From contig CM069432.1 in NCBI GenBank assembly GCA_035610365.1, positions 83,208,520 through 83,272,519 on the forward strand: a stretch of 64,000 nt of DNA. The letters are read 5' to 3'. This document shows, piece after piece, positions 50,172-63,264 of this stretch (positions within the stretch are counted from its first letter, which is position 1; each line of letters opens with the position of its first letter). A model generated the notes under the pieces. That model was not told the origin of the DNA. It searched no databases and was given only the letters and a program-made list of their open reading frames with translations. The position numbers and the translations under genes are program-made. The stretch comes from Aquatica leii (taxonomy: Eukaryota > Arthropoda > Insecta > Coleoptera > Lampyridae).

Positions 50172-53100
50172 ATTTACCGTGTAGATACAACGTAAATTGA
50201 TTGTTATTGGGTGTTTGCATTCTAAGTTTAGTTTTTTTACTAAAATAAATTTTCTAAAAGTAGTAGTTGTATCTTAATTATTTTTTTACTTAAGAAGATT
50301 GATTAGTTCTTTAAGTATTTCTATCAGAAACGTTTGACGGATAAGTTCAAAAAATTCCTGTCTCATTGGAAAACCTAAAATATAATAATCAACATAGTAT
50401 AATTTATGTTTTAATTGATTGTAAAATCGATAGTTACGCTTTAACTACTTTAATAAATATTTTAAAATACATATTCAAATTAATTAATTAATTAACATAA
50501 GCAACACTAGCATACACTTTTCCAGCTGCGTTTTATCTGTATCTATTTCTTACAATGATACATACAAATTAGAATCGAAATATGGTTTATAGAATCTCAA
50601 TAAAATATGTCAATATAAAATAATTAAATTCTAAGACATTATGCCATTAAATTAGTTTTTGTTCTAAGCATTTAGTAGTCTCGTTTTTTACATTTACTTG
50701 AAATGAAGTTTTAATCAATTCGATTAATTGTAATTAAGTACATACATTATAATCCTAATAGTTTATTTCAAATTTTATATACAAAACTATTTTAACAATT
50801 TTTGTTAAATTGAAAGAAAATTAAATTGATTTATACACCAAATAATTTTTTTTAAAGTAGATTTTGTTGGATATACCAGATAGTTAACGTATAAAAACAT
50901 AACCTTTAGTAAATACAAAAGAAAAAGTTAAGGCTTATGTCATCAAACAAAACTGTATAAAGCAAGATTTTAAAATCGTTTTTCTTTTGCGTTTAGAACT
51001 ATTGGGGATTGGAATACATTTATTTTTTTTGTCAGTAATTTTTTATTCTGTTTGACGCTGCTTCAGATTTATGCTTGTTTTTTAGTTTATTTGCATGTTT
51101 GTTTCGTCCTTATTTTTCAATATTTTTTTCCATTTTTAGAAAGTGTTGATCTTTTTCGTATTTTTGTTACAAGAGTATTGATTTTTCTATAAAGCTAAAA
51201 GTGTAATTTCCATTTTTCTTAAATTATTATGTGAACATCTCTTATTTTCAGATTAATCTTGGCATTCACTCGTGTGTTTCTAGGCTTATAATTGGTTTAT
51301 GATTTAATTCTGATATTGTTATAAATACCTAGGTTTTTTATAGTATTTCTATACTTAGTTTTAATTTTTTTTTAATTATACTTTTTACCTGTAGCTGTGA
51401 TATTTTCCCTTTATCACTTTTTTAATTTTTGCTCCAGTTTTGAATTGCAATACTTTTGAACATTTTTTTAATTGGACATACTTACTGTTTTTATTCATTC
51501 ATTATTCATTTATTTATGTTTGTTTTTTTACGGCACAATAGATTTGTTAGTCATTTGGTATTAATTACAGTTAAAATTACCAAGTCATTGCGCAAATGCC
51601 AAGTTTCTTCTTTTTGTTTCAACATTTCAAATTTATTTAATTGGGTATTTTCGTATTATTTTTTTGTAAAGCGAATTTAAACAAGATAAGATTGTTTAAC
51701 ACTAGTTTTAGGACTAAATGCATCCAAAGTTTGCCTAAAAGTTTTACTTCTATTTTTATCTAATTTGAGTCATGTAATGCATGCATTTATACTTTTTTCT
51801 ACTACTAGTTGTATAGGCTTTCATTATTACGTATAATAGTAGGTTGTGAAATTGTACTTTTTTAAGCGCAGGTTAATAATATTTTATTATTAACCAGTGG
51901 TTAATAATAATCATATTTACATTTTCTGATAATACTATAACCGTTTCAAAGAAAAAAAGTTTACAAAACTGTCTACCAAGAGCAAAAAATTTTATTTAAT
52001 GTTAATTTAAGTTTTTAAATCGTTCAATTAATAAATTAATTTGAATTAAAAAATTTAAGTTATTTAAAGTTCGCGCTTAATTAAATGTGAATATTGTTAA
52101 ATCAAATAATAACAATAATTTTAATTTTATAGTACCACTTGTGGCATATTTTTTCTTATAACCGACAAAAAGCTACTATAAAATATTGACGAATGTCGTG
52201 TAAAGGGTTTTTTGTTTCAGTGTTGTGGTGATTTTTGCTTCAATACAATGATATATTGGCATGGCCCTGGTTTAAAAAAACCGTTTTTTAGGTTTCCATT
52301 ATAAACAGATTTTGAATTGATACGATTTACAGCTTTAGCTACTTAATTCATAAACGAAAAGTTAAATTTCGCGATTTTTCTTATTCGGATACAGATTGTT
52401 ACTAAGAAAATTTCTATAAATTTATTAATTTACCTATACAAAAAGACTGGGTTTTATTTTAAAGGCTTTTTGTTTGCTTGCTACTGAGTTTAATTTATTT
52501 CCATAAACTAAATGGTTAAAAAAAGTAAAACATTTTTCAAATACCTGATGCGGCCATTTTATTAACATTTAGTTTTGTAAAAAATAAAGTAGGTGGTTAA
52601 TCAATTACTCATAAAAATACCCAAATTTGCATACCTAATTCTTTATTAAATTCAACGATACCATTAATAGCCCATTATAAGATATTAGAACAAACGCAAT
52701 CTTAATTAAGTATACATACAAGTATTTTTATAAACTTGGTTTTCAAACTTGTTAACAAATTTACATATTTAATTTGAATGTTTGCAAATGCAAGTGGTCA
52801 CTTGTTGGACTTGTAAGCCCAGATGCTGTTACAAGTTAGTTTTTATTAACAAACCTGGTTTAAACCACTAGTACTTTATTTTTTACACGAAAACTTTGTC
52901 TCGTTTATATATGAGTTGAGTGTACCTGATGAAAACTGGATATATTACGTGTTTGTTTTTACTAAAATTAGTAAATATAGTTACAGAATGAGCAACTCTA
53001 TTGCTTATGCCTACCAAATTTGGGAATTTTCTTTCTTTCTCATCTAACAAAATCACACCCAAAAAAAAACCATGGTAACTTTAGATAATTTAGTTAAAAA

Positions 53101-53175
53101 AGTATCAAGGAAACTTAATGTATCACAGAAAAAAAATTTTTTTGCCAAAATTCCCGTAAAAACACTATTTTTTGT

Positions 53176-53440
53176 GTCACACATATATGACTGACATGAC
53201 ATGGCCCTATATTAAAACTTTTTTTCTCGACAAGCCGTGTCAGTCTTATATGTCTGACGCATCCAAACAATATGCAACTACTCTAAGAAAAGAAATAAAA
53301 TGGTACCGGAAGTTAGCAATAGAATATGTTCTTGGAATATCAGTAGTAGTCGCGTGCGTCAGACATATATGTCTGACATGGCTCATGTAGAAATTCTTAG
53401 CGTCAGACACATATGACTGACATGGCGATTAACGTGTTAA
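53176..53440. mobile_element. piggyBac-derived remnant with four palindromic motifs
   Basis: Four copies of a 20-base palindromic motif, consensus GTCAGACATATATGTCTGAC, lie at 53176-53195, 53239-53258, 53358-53377 (perfect) and 53402-53421. Copies 3 and 4 are followed directly by ATGGC. A piggyBac-like coding scrap sits between copies 2 and 3. TTAA, the piggyBac target, occurs at 53429-53432 and 53437-53440, within GATTAACGTGTTAAG. The arrangement suggests the end region of a piggyBac-type element with repeated subterminal motifs. The outer left border is not clear. Confidence 0.5.
53254..53352 (+). pseudogene. piggyBac-like transposase C-terminal scrap
   Basis: About 33 codons read ASKQYATTLRKEIKWYRKLA and end YVLGISVVVA. 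The KWYRK-x-A-IEY-x-x-G-x-x-V-x-N/V-A pattern is the last helix of the piggyBac DDE transposase domain (family style KWYKKVFFHLLDLALLNA). The catalytic aspartates would lie upstream and are absent. The frame is open but flanked by noncoding palindromic motifs, so this is a deletion remnant. Confidence 0.5.
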
Positions 53441-54427
53441 GAACAATCTGCAGGTTTAGTTTATAAAAGCTTAAGACAATAAAATCAGTTGTTTTAATGG
53501 TGTAAGTAGCAAACAAAATTGCGTGTTGTTTACGTTATTTGTTAATTATTTTTGTTATATCACAATTTTTATGTCGTTAAGTGAATGTTTGATTTTGTAA
53601 TATTGATACTATCTTGAATTAAACTCTCTAACGTGCACGGTAAGCGCCAATCAACAAAAATATACTTGACTTTAATTAAACTTAGAGTATTATCACTGAA
53701 AAAAATTGACAAATTTGGAATACACATGATTTAAAACTTTAAAAGTTTTAAATAAAATAAATATGATTGGTTAAACTAACACTCAAACCTCGTTATCAAA
53801 AAAATTAATAAATAAATAAGTAAAATTAAAAATATAAAGAAATCTTCAAAAATCTGCATTGAAAGAAAAAAATGTAACATAACTAAAAAGTAATTTATGA
53901 AAAGTTATTAACAAAACATAATGTTTTTTAAAGCTTTTTGCAATTATTGCAGTAAACTTGAAACTCAGAAACAAATAATTTATATCTATCAAACAAACGT
54001 TAATAAAAAAAAAGTAGAGGATACATAAATTTAATTAAAAAATAGTTACAAATTTTGACCAATCTTAAAAGTTATGCAAAAATTAAAATCTACCAGCATC
54101 GCCATAGTAACGTTAGAACCGCATAAAAAAGAAAAGTAATCTAAACCAACAAAGAATAAAGTCAGTACATTAAAAATACTAATAATAATAGCAATAGTTT
54201 TTAATTAATCGTTCTGAAATTTGAAAAAAAAATTGTAGCTGATGAATTAGTTCTAACAACAACACACCACACTATTTTAAAACCCCACAGAACAAGTCCC
54301 TGACGAGAAAGCTTTGGTAGGTCTAGTTTGAAAGTAAGGTTTTTTTGTTGATAGTTATCAAAAATACTGAAAACAAATCTTGTTGTTTGAAAAACTTCTT
54401 ACGGTCTTTAAGGATGAAGTTGAAACG
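53441..54427. other. AT-rich noncoding stretch
   Basis: No gene or repeat recognised; A-runs are frequent. Confidence 0.5.
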
Positions 54428-54600
54428 ACATCTGACACAAGCTGAGCTTTCGTCACACGTCGCAGTGGACACCTTCAGAGACCGGAACAAAAGGGAAAAA
54501 ATCGAAAAAAGTTTATTCCGGGCTCTGAAGATGTCCACTGCGACGTTTGACAAAACCTGAGCTTGTGTGATAGCAGTAACACGGGAATTATCCAGAATGG
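54428..54600. repeat. Repeat C, head-to-head pair (copies 3 and 4)
   Basis: Left arm 54428-54491 (minus) and right arm 54512-54600 (plus) are inverted copies of the unit seen at 46381 and 46767, separated by about 20 A-rich bases. The right arm is the fuller one and reaches AATTATCCAGAATGG. The transcript would fold into a long hairpin. The short ORFs crossing it on both strands come from the repeat. Confidence 0.8.
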
Positions 54601-54673
54601 AAAATTGTATTACTATAATTAGTATATTGATATAATAAAAAACTCAATCCCAAATGGAACAGGAAACGCCTTA

Positions 54674-54785
54674 CTTTTGCCCAACTTTATCCTTTTTAAA
54701 TTTTATCAGTTTAGAAGACTCAAATAGTTTATCAAAATAGAGGTCATCAAAATATATCTGATTGTCCATCTAGTTGGGCAAAAAG
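54674..54785. mobile_element. 112-bp MITE-like element
   Basis: CTTTTGCCCAACT (54674-54686) and AGTTGGGCAAAAAG (54772-54785) form 13-bp inverted ends. The middle is AT-rich with no ORF. The superfamily is unknown and I see no clear target duplication. Confidence 0.5.
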
Positions 54786-54789
54786 GACA

Positions 54790-56600
54790 AATGTTATCAT
54801 TTTTGTTTTCTTCTTCATTTTGAAATTTAGTAAATATCAAAATACTTTGCTTAAGTGTAATTATTTTTTGAGCAATGCTCAAAGCTTTTTGACATATTAT
54901 TGAAGTTAAACACTATTCTGAAGAACTAATTGCACAAAACTGGCTCTAAAAGTCATCGGATCAAATTGGGTTTGCACACTAGTCACTGCACCAGACGTAT
55001 TATTCTTCTTATATTAATTTATGTCCCCGGATGACAAAAGAATTATTAATCTCAACATACACGATTTCTAGAAATATATAATAGGTATATTGATTGAGTA
55101 CTATGATGCATATCTTAAAAATCGTGTCAAATTTTAGCAAAAACGCCTCAAATGTTGATCTTCTTTGCACTGTATGCAACTGATCAATTGTTAATTTATC
55201 ACGATTAAATTTTAAAAACACTTTAACAGCATTTAGATAGTAATTCGCTGTAGCTATTTTTTGTATGTTATTCACGAGCATCGCTTGTTTTTGATTTTAC
55301 TTTGTACTGTTTATTGAACCAGTAAAAGATTGTAGTTTTATAAAACAACTGCAACAAGGATAAGAGTTGTATAGAAAATAGAAATTGTACGAATACAGCC
55401 GTAAAAACTTAAAAACTATTTATCGGCAATGCAAGAAAAAATAATACTTTATTTAATACATTCATTTAAAATTTTAAATACTAAAATAATTGAAATAAGA
55501 TGTCAACAGCAATTTTGTTAACTGACTATGCAAAGGTAGATATGCTAAATATGATGAAGTTTCTTCTATTTTTTTTGGATTAAAAAAGCAATGGAAAAAT
55601 CATCTATCTTAGTTTCTAAGAACGAACGAAGCAACAGTCGTCAATAAACGTAATTTTGGCAATATTTAAGCATGTAACCTGCTGGAACTTGTTTCCAAGA
55701 ATATTAAATAGATTAAGCTTAGATTTTTTAAAATGTTGGTTAAATAAAAAGATCTAATTTATCATTAAATGAGTAAATCCAAATCAGGTGTTATTTAATG
55801 ATTTTTAAATTATATGCAAGTGCATAATTTCACACAATTACTTAATTTACTTTAAATCGAAATTAAGACATTTCAAGGATGTTGCAAATAGAAATTTTGG
55901 AATTTTCTGGATAATTACTTTGTAATATCCCTACGCACAAATCATCAATTAATAATATCTAGTTCATAAAAATGCCAAGGAATTTTTTAAAGCTTGATAG
56001 TGTTTTAGATCGATGTTGTTTACTCGATATTTCGGTAGTTGTTTATTTAAATATTAAATAGTATTTACGTTTTTTTAATTACAGCACATGGAAGATGCGT
56101 ATGTCCTTTTTATTTGCTGTAGTTGCCTGATGACTTTTAATAAAAATATCCAAAACTTCTTGTGAATACAATATTAATTTAAGATATGTACAGTTAGGTG
56201 TAACTAAACACTAACACGTAGACATTTAATGGAAAAACAGACACCGTGTCATGTTCGCCGTATTCGTTGTTGCATTTATAGCATTCCAATATGAACCGAT
56301 ATCTCCTGTGTTTAGTATATTTTTGTCACGCTGACGATTGTCATATCTGTTTATTTTTTAAATGCACGCTTTACATGATATTTTCATTGTCCTTTTCTAA
56401 CACATAAATCTACACGCATGTCGTTAATGTCGTAATTTTTCATTTGTATCTATTGTTTTTCCTATGTATTTACCGGAGCTTATGTCTTTATTTGAACTCG
56501 ATGTAAGCATGCGTTTTTTACGTGTAATATAAACGTATAAAGAAATTCTTAAAGTTTGTGGTTTATTATGAAACCGATTAGAATAATTCGGGTCATTAAT
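54790..56600. other. Noncoding stretch
   Basis: No gene supported. A minus-strand ORF at 55009-55281 has only faint similarity to a retroelement gag and is not called. Confidence 0.45.
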
Positions 56601-56639
56601 TAGTTCATAATGTGTGAACTATTAAATATTAGAAATTGT

Positions 56640-57330
56640 TTATCAAACTTCGAGAAAACTATCAGGCTTATGCGATTCACATACATTTCTATCACACTCA
56701 AACAAACAGGATTTTCCATCCGGCATCTCTCACAAACACCTGAGTCACCTGTATCCCTTCTCTTTTCCGATGGCCAATCACTAGTAAGTTTCCAACGACT
56801 TGATAGAAGCCGACGCGATCTTTTTAATTTAAAGTCACTTTGCACTATGCATCTTGCGAGAATACATCTTTATTATGATTATTTTATACCATCTCAAATT
56901 TTGTGATTAGTTACGTGATGATTTTCTAACAAAGAAACTCGTAAAAATTTTGTGATTAATTTTAGTTCTATATCTGTTTATTTTTCTTTTGTGATAAATG
57001 ATATAAACTATTTAACTCTTCAAAATTAAAGTGCTTTGACGAAGAGGATTTTAAGAAAACCCTCCAAAGTGGAATGGATTACATTCACCACCTCAAATTA
57101 AGGTAATATTTTTAATCTTATATATTTATGGATATTTGCAATAACCGTTTAAATGTAGAATAGCTAGTGTCACGCAAAAAAAAGTAATTTTAATTTTTCT
57201 CGCGGTGGAACACCCTTTCGTTATTGCAAATAACCATCGGAGTATGTGTATTTCCAGATAACCATGGAAACACCTGGGTAACTCGCCGTGATTATTGCCG
57301 TCACTATCTCTTTTATTTGATTTCGATAAT
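56640..57330. promoter_or_regulatory. GC-richer region, possible enhancer with RFX-like site
   Basis: Two GC-richer patches (56690-56860 and 57180-57310) stand out from the AT background. The second contains GATAACCATGGAAACACC around 57258-57275, close to the RFX X-box (GTTGCCATGGCAAC), plus CACCTGGGTAACTC beside it. ORFs on both strands of the first patch overlap and have no known domain. Motif reading only; the target is unknown. Confidence 0.25.
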
Positions 57331-58960
57331 TAAATAATTTGTTTACTTCAAGATGCTCTTTTTCCCTCACTATTTAAATATTGAAACAGCGAAGTTGCGG
57401 AAACAAACTTAAGTGCTTATTTGTGTTTTCTTAACAATGTAATTAAAAGTTTATAAAAAAACGTTTTGCAAAGATAATAACAATGTTAAAAATTTCCATT
57501 TAATCATATTGTATTCGAATTACAGTTTCTGTTTGATGATATAGATAAAGGTGACGTTTGTGCCCTTTGAGATATTCGCTCATCGTACAAAAGACGGACT
57601 GGCACACATTGTTAAACTATTTCAGTTGTAACCACCGGCAGAACTGTTCTTGTGCTATGTTAGGTGTTTTTAATAAACATTTAATTAAGGAAAAGACTAA
57701 AGTAAAACTTAATCATCGTAAGCTTTTTCAGAATCATTAAATTCAAGGTTTTACGCGACGAACCTTTTGTTTATTCAAATTAAAACCGTAATGTCTAAAC
57801 TGGTAAAAACAAAAAAATGTCACTTTCACCAAGTCTGATTATTAGAAATTCAAGACACTAAGTTGAGTAGTGATACAAATGTTTAAACTTAAACAAATTA
57901 CAACACTAATAAATTGTTGTATCGTAGCGTTTCATTTTATTATGTAATTAATGTTCAGATCATTTTCTCTTAATGTTATTTACAAAATAGGAAAATTAAT
58001 CTTTCTTGTAATCTGCCACTGACAAATTTTATTCAAACCTGTAATTCAATAATCACATTTGTAAAGAATGCATAGAATGTAAGCAATGATCTGATTCATG
58101 AATAAGAAAAATGAATACATGGGTAATTAAGGATTCTTAAAAAAAGTATTTACTTTCTGTGTACATAAAATATATATTAATTATTTATTATCAAATTGAG
58201 AATAATAGGTTTTTAATATATTTTTAGATGCATCGTAGAAATGCATTTTTTGGCAAATTTAAAAGTTTGAAATTCCATTTAGTTCAATCTTATCTAAAAA
58301 TATGAATTGTTATTCAAGATTAATTAATGCGATTTAACCAAAAATCTCATTTATTAAATCGAAGAAAAATTGTAATTGTTTATAGCTATCTACAGTTAAA
58401 AATTGTAATATAGTCCTCTTTAATTAGATTGAGTGTTCTAGAATCAATTCGGTAAAAATATTTCGTTTATCTATGCATACAGTTTTGTTTAAAAGTGTCA
58501 CCTTGTCGATTGTTTGTACCAACTAGTACTTTTGCAATCTCTAATTTTTAACTAAAATACTTAGTGCATGATATATAAATCTTATTGATAAGATATGATC
58601 TTCGGATGACTCCAACTACATGTACCTGTTCTATTTGACTTCAATAAGGTTTATATTAAGACATACAAAGTGGTTCTAATCTTGAAAAAAATATTCCGTG
58701 TAAATATGAGAAGAGACAGGTTTGATAATTTAATAATAATTTTTTGCGTAAATATTGATAGCGCGTCTTTCATCAAGGTTATTTTAAGATCATTGTGTAA
58801 AGTTCAAGTACTTCGATTGATTTGCTCTAAAAAAATAGGTATATTCCATATCGTATGATACAATTAATGCATAAAACATTAAAGAGAAAATTCATTTACT
58901 TCAATAAGGAAAATTGCAAACAAAGAAAATATTTTGTTAAAATAAAGTTTCTGGGAATGA
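57331..58960. other. Noncoding stretch
   Basis: No recognised genes or repeats. Short ORFs near 57558 and 58670 have no domain. Confidence 0.5.
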
Positions 58961-58984
58961 ATATTGGTTTGTTTGATATGTGGT

Positions 58985-59130
58985 GGTCAGGAGGGTGTCG
59001 GCAGGTGTCTGTATGTGATGTGTAACTATGGATACGCCAGGTACAGACTCAGCAGATCAATACAGGTGGCGCGGCCATCTTGGCCCGCCTGCTCTCGCGA
59101 GATCCGCGGACACACCCACGTAACTCTGAC
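58985..59130. promoter_or_regulatory. CpG-rich island with CTCF-like, Pho-core and TCTCGCGAGA motifs
   Basis: A sharply GC- and CpG-rich patch in AT-rich DNA. CAGGTGGCGC (59063-59072) matches the insect CTCF core AGGTGGCGC. GGCCATCTTGG right after it contains GCCAT (59074-59078), the Pho/YY1 core. TCTCGCGAGA (59093-59102) is a perfect palindrome known as a promoter motif in animals. CCGCGG follows. The combination suggests an insulator, Polycomb-type element or promoter. An 88-codon ORF spans the patch but has no known domain and is more likely incidental. Confidence 0.5.
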
Positions 59131-62100
59131 CCGAAATCTTCTCCCCTACTTTAACAAAACAACCCTATATTTTATGTTTGCTAAAAGTCAGCTCAAATTT
59201 TCATTAAAATTATTACATAACTGTAATTAAATACTTCTCGGTAAAAATCAAAGTTATCAACGTTCTCACATACGATATGCAATATGTTCCTTTAGAGGTA
59301 GTTTATGATTATAAGTCAGTAATGTGATGCGCCATTTTTCGCAGAAACAATTTATTTATCGTTATTGGAATTAAAATTACAGATATAGTTTGTCAGACGA
59401 GAAGTTGTAAACAAAGGTAGAGCATATCTTAAACTGTCTGATGATGCAAGTTTAATTCCTACAAATTTCCTTGTTTATTTCAAAATTACTTATATACGAT
59501 AATTATCTGCTTTTTAGTATACAAGTAACTATATAATCAATAAAATACGAGGTATGTACAATTTCCATTTTAACAATATAAATAATTTGTCTTTAAAACT
59601 GCGATATTTTATTTAATTTTCTTATCTAAATTGCCGTGTTGCAAAATAATTTAATAAACACGTCTTTTTGAATAACTTTAATTTATTGTTTTGTTAACAG
59701 AAAAACAAGCTTTTAACGTTGAACGAACTTTTAAATGCATACATACATATTTAATTGGGAACAGAAGTTAAAAATCTTTTACAAGAATTCTTCTATAAGC
59801 AGTGCCAAGAACTAAATTGATAAATATAGTTAGGTTTTAATTAATAATCCTTAATCTAAACTCTGTAATAAAGTATAACGAGTGGATAATTCTTTGTTTC
59901 TTTTTGTCTTTTTTATGTTTTGATTACATATTAGCATATAACACGACAAAAACACATGGACCAAATTCTTAACTTCTTGATTTTATTATAAATTTATATT
60001 TGTAATAATGAAGATTAATAAATTATTATTAACAATTGTATAAAAAAACAAATTTAAATAAAATTAATTTAAAACAAGCATCATTGTGAGATTCTAAACT
60101 ACGGTATAAATATGAAAATTAAACATACAAAATGAAACTGTAATTTTTTTTTAATTCTAAAATTCTTTATGTGCGTTATTGGAAAGTCAGTTTCTTTCTT
60201 AAAAAATTGTTAAATCTGTCAAGCTTTTGATATTATTGTTAGTTAAGGTATGTATTTTTTTAAAAATTTTGCAGTCTAAAAATGTGTTGAAGGATTTGCA
60301 ACTGTCGCGATTTTGTAAACATCATTTTAACAAATACAACATTTAGTATTTTTGTACTGTTAAAGTAAAACGTTATAAGCAAGAATCAATGAACAAACGT
60401 GATAAATTTTGTAGCTATCAACGATCAGTATTGTAACAACGTAATGGTAAACGTTATTAAATCGAATATATTTTATTTAAAACAAACTTACTATTATAAA
60501 ACTAATATAATCTAGCGTACAAATCGGCACCACATGATATCTATTCAAACATAAAAAAAATGATAAAATCATTTTTTTTACAGCAGGAAGTTTTATATAG
60601 TGTTTTTACAATAAAAATAGTACCTGGTAAAGTTACCAAATTTTTTTATAAAAACGTTGAAAATCACCAATACTACGTAAAAAAAATTAAATAGGCGACT
60701 TTTGAAAATACGTCATTTTTCTATAATTCAAGAAAACTTATTGCTGAAATTTACATACAAACAGTGGTTTCATATTTTATTAACACTAACTGATAAAACT
60801 TAAGTACTTAAATGATCTACAAGTAAGCTGTCTTACTAACATAATTAATTATTAATTATTATTTTACGTTAACATTTTATTAAATATTATATGTTCTACT
60901 TTTTTGCTAAAATATTTTTTGTGTAATTATGTTTTAAATAAGATTTTTCTATAAAAATGTTTTCTAATCTTAAAACTAACTTATTCATGTTGTTTGCAGT
61001 TTTGTTATATTATTGGATATAAACAAGTTTATAGTTTTGAAAAGAAATTTTTTTAGAAATACGTATCAACACGATTTTGTGTAATAATTTTAATTGATAA
61101 AAAACTTTAGATTTCACATAATCATTGATTGGAGACACTATTCTCATTTAGCTAGGCGGAGATTTACTATTTTCTTTCGATGATTTCAGACGAAGAGATA
61201 ATGAAAGGTTTCCTTAGAGTATTGTTCTAAAAATATTACATCCATTTACTATAATGGAATTTTAAGGCATTGGTTTGGTTTAACTTGGAAAGAAGAATGT
61301 GTTGTAATGTCTTTATCAAATTTAAACGTTTTTGCGGTTGGTAAATGGCATGCTAAAACACCCACACTGGATTTTCCTTTTTTAACACTAAAATTCTTTA
61401 ATGATTAATTTGAGATGTACGTCAATGTAGATTAGGATTCGTTACAGTTTCTAAATAAAAATATGTTGTCATATGTCGTTACTGAATTAAATTAGTGTAC
61501 TTAAATCAATTTAAAAATAATTTTTCTGTAGTAAAAAAATTAACAAATTCAATTGTAATGTTTTGTGCGAAGGCTACTGCTATGAATATTATTTTAAAAA
61601 TGGACTAACAAGGCAATTTTCGTTCCGGTGAATAAAGATGTAGCATCTGGGGAGATTTCATTAGAGTCTGTGTTTGGTCACGCAACGTTGGCAAAATTGT
61701 CCTTTATAAAGCTACTACTGTAGTTATTATTACGAAACCAGTTTTTCATTGTTTGTTAAGAAATATTTCTAAATAAAATATTTAATTAATTTTTCTTGTA
61801 GCTGTTACTCTGAAATAGACCTTAAAGTATATTATGTTTTGACGTATGTTGCGAAATGATTAAGCTTATTCATAGTTTCAGATAGCGACACAATTATAAC
61901 AGCCACATAATTTATCGATAGTGATGTTTAACAATGCCGTGATCACGAATTTTCAAACAAACATAAGGTGTATAATTACATAAACACATAAATTAGTACC
62001 AGTATGATATTGTTGCGATCCACGCTTTCTCGACCAAGATGTGATGAGGATCTAAATTCACTAGACCGAAAATTCTTTCATAGTAATTTAAAAAAGAAAA

Positions 62101-63264
62101 AACTGCAAATTCGTTGGAGAAACTTTAAATAAGGCACACGAGTAATTAAAATAAATGGAGAATAAACATTGCGTAATACTAGTTTGTTTAAAAAATCAAA
62201 TGTGATAATTCTCAAAGAAGACGTCGGTATCACACTTCTTTAGTGCATACGTTTCCCAATTTTGTATTTCCGGAATAGATTATGACTTCCCTTTAACAAA
62301 TTTCTTAATAATAGTTAAATTAATAGAATATAAAATTTATGTGTATATGTGAAGAAATATTCAGGCTTTGGATTATGAGAACAATCATATGTAAAAAATG
62401 GGAAATTTATTAAACTCATTAAGTTGTTCATTCAATATAGTACCACAGTATTAATATTGTTTTTTTTTTCGTTTTCTTTTAACAATGACTGATGCAATTG
62501 TAGTTTCTACTGTCTAACAATTCACATATTTTGGGATAATGACCCAATCTCTTATAAATCATTTTTATTGCAAAACGCGAATTTACAGTTATTGCTGCTG
62601 TGGAGTATTTCAAACAATGTATTTTTGTGATAAGTGTTTGTTTATTTAAATGGTAGATTTTTTATATTTTATTATTATGCGTTTAGCGAGTTGCTTTTTG
62701 CATAAAAAACATTACGTATTTTTTTATCACAAAAAAATTATCTTACGCAATTTATTTAAAAAAATATAATTACTATAGCAAACAAAGCATTATTAGAATA
62801 AGCACAAAATACAAGAAATACTAGATATAAAAAAAATGGTTTTGTGTTTCTTTTATTTTTTTTTAATTTTAACATATTCATTATATTTCAATCAGGTTTA
62901 AGTAAACTGCACTTTTAGTATAATTTACTAGCAATTTTTAGTTTTAGTTAAGTTTTAAATTCACACAATGCAGATTGAAGTAATAAAAATGGGCTTTGAA
63001 ACATTACAGTTCATAGAATTTTACTCGTTCATAATTAAAGATGAGGAAAATTAGTCAACTCCAACAATCCTTTAATTTATCTAATCTTAAAGGTGTTCCG
63101 TCTTGTCCTATTTTTAGAAGATCGTTTTTTTTTCCAATTGTGCAATCATGTTTTTATATGAGATCGGTATAAATTAACTGGGGTTTTCAACGAAGTTAAG
63201 GCGTAAAAAACTAGAGTAGCAAAATTACTACCGCATTTTACATAAAATTAGATTGAAATAAAAT
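59131..63264. other. AT-rich noncoding stretch
   Basis: About 4 kb without recognisable genes or repeats. If the exon at 63535 is preceded by that at 37480, this is intron. Confidence 0.5.

Larger units (their letters stand above)
46975..53170. other. Long AT-rich noncoding stretch
   Basis: About 6 kb without recognisable coding sequence. It contains copy 3 of repeat B (47350-47455) and a hairpin at 50135-50171, listed separately. ORFs near 49680-50080 and 51456-51680 are AT-rich and unrecognised. Confidence 0.5.

Noticed and set aside
55009-55281. 90-codon minus-strand ORF with faint gag-like helices
   Set aside because: The similarity is limited to a short leucine/phenylalanine pattern; no knuckle, protease or RT sequence is nearby.
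56600-56906. Overlapping ORFs of 81 and 98 codons on opposite strands
   Set aside because: They cover the same GC-richer patch, so at most one could be real, and neither has a known domain or splice support.
58964-59230. 88-codon ORF over the CpG-rich island
   Set aside because: Its openness follows from high GC content locally; no domain is recognisable and its two ends have different composition.
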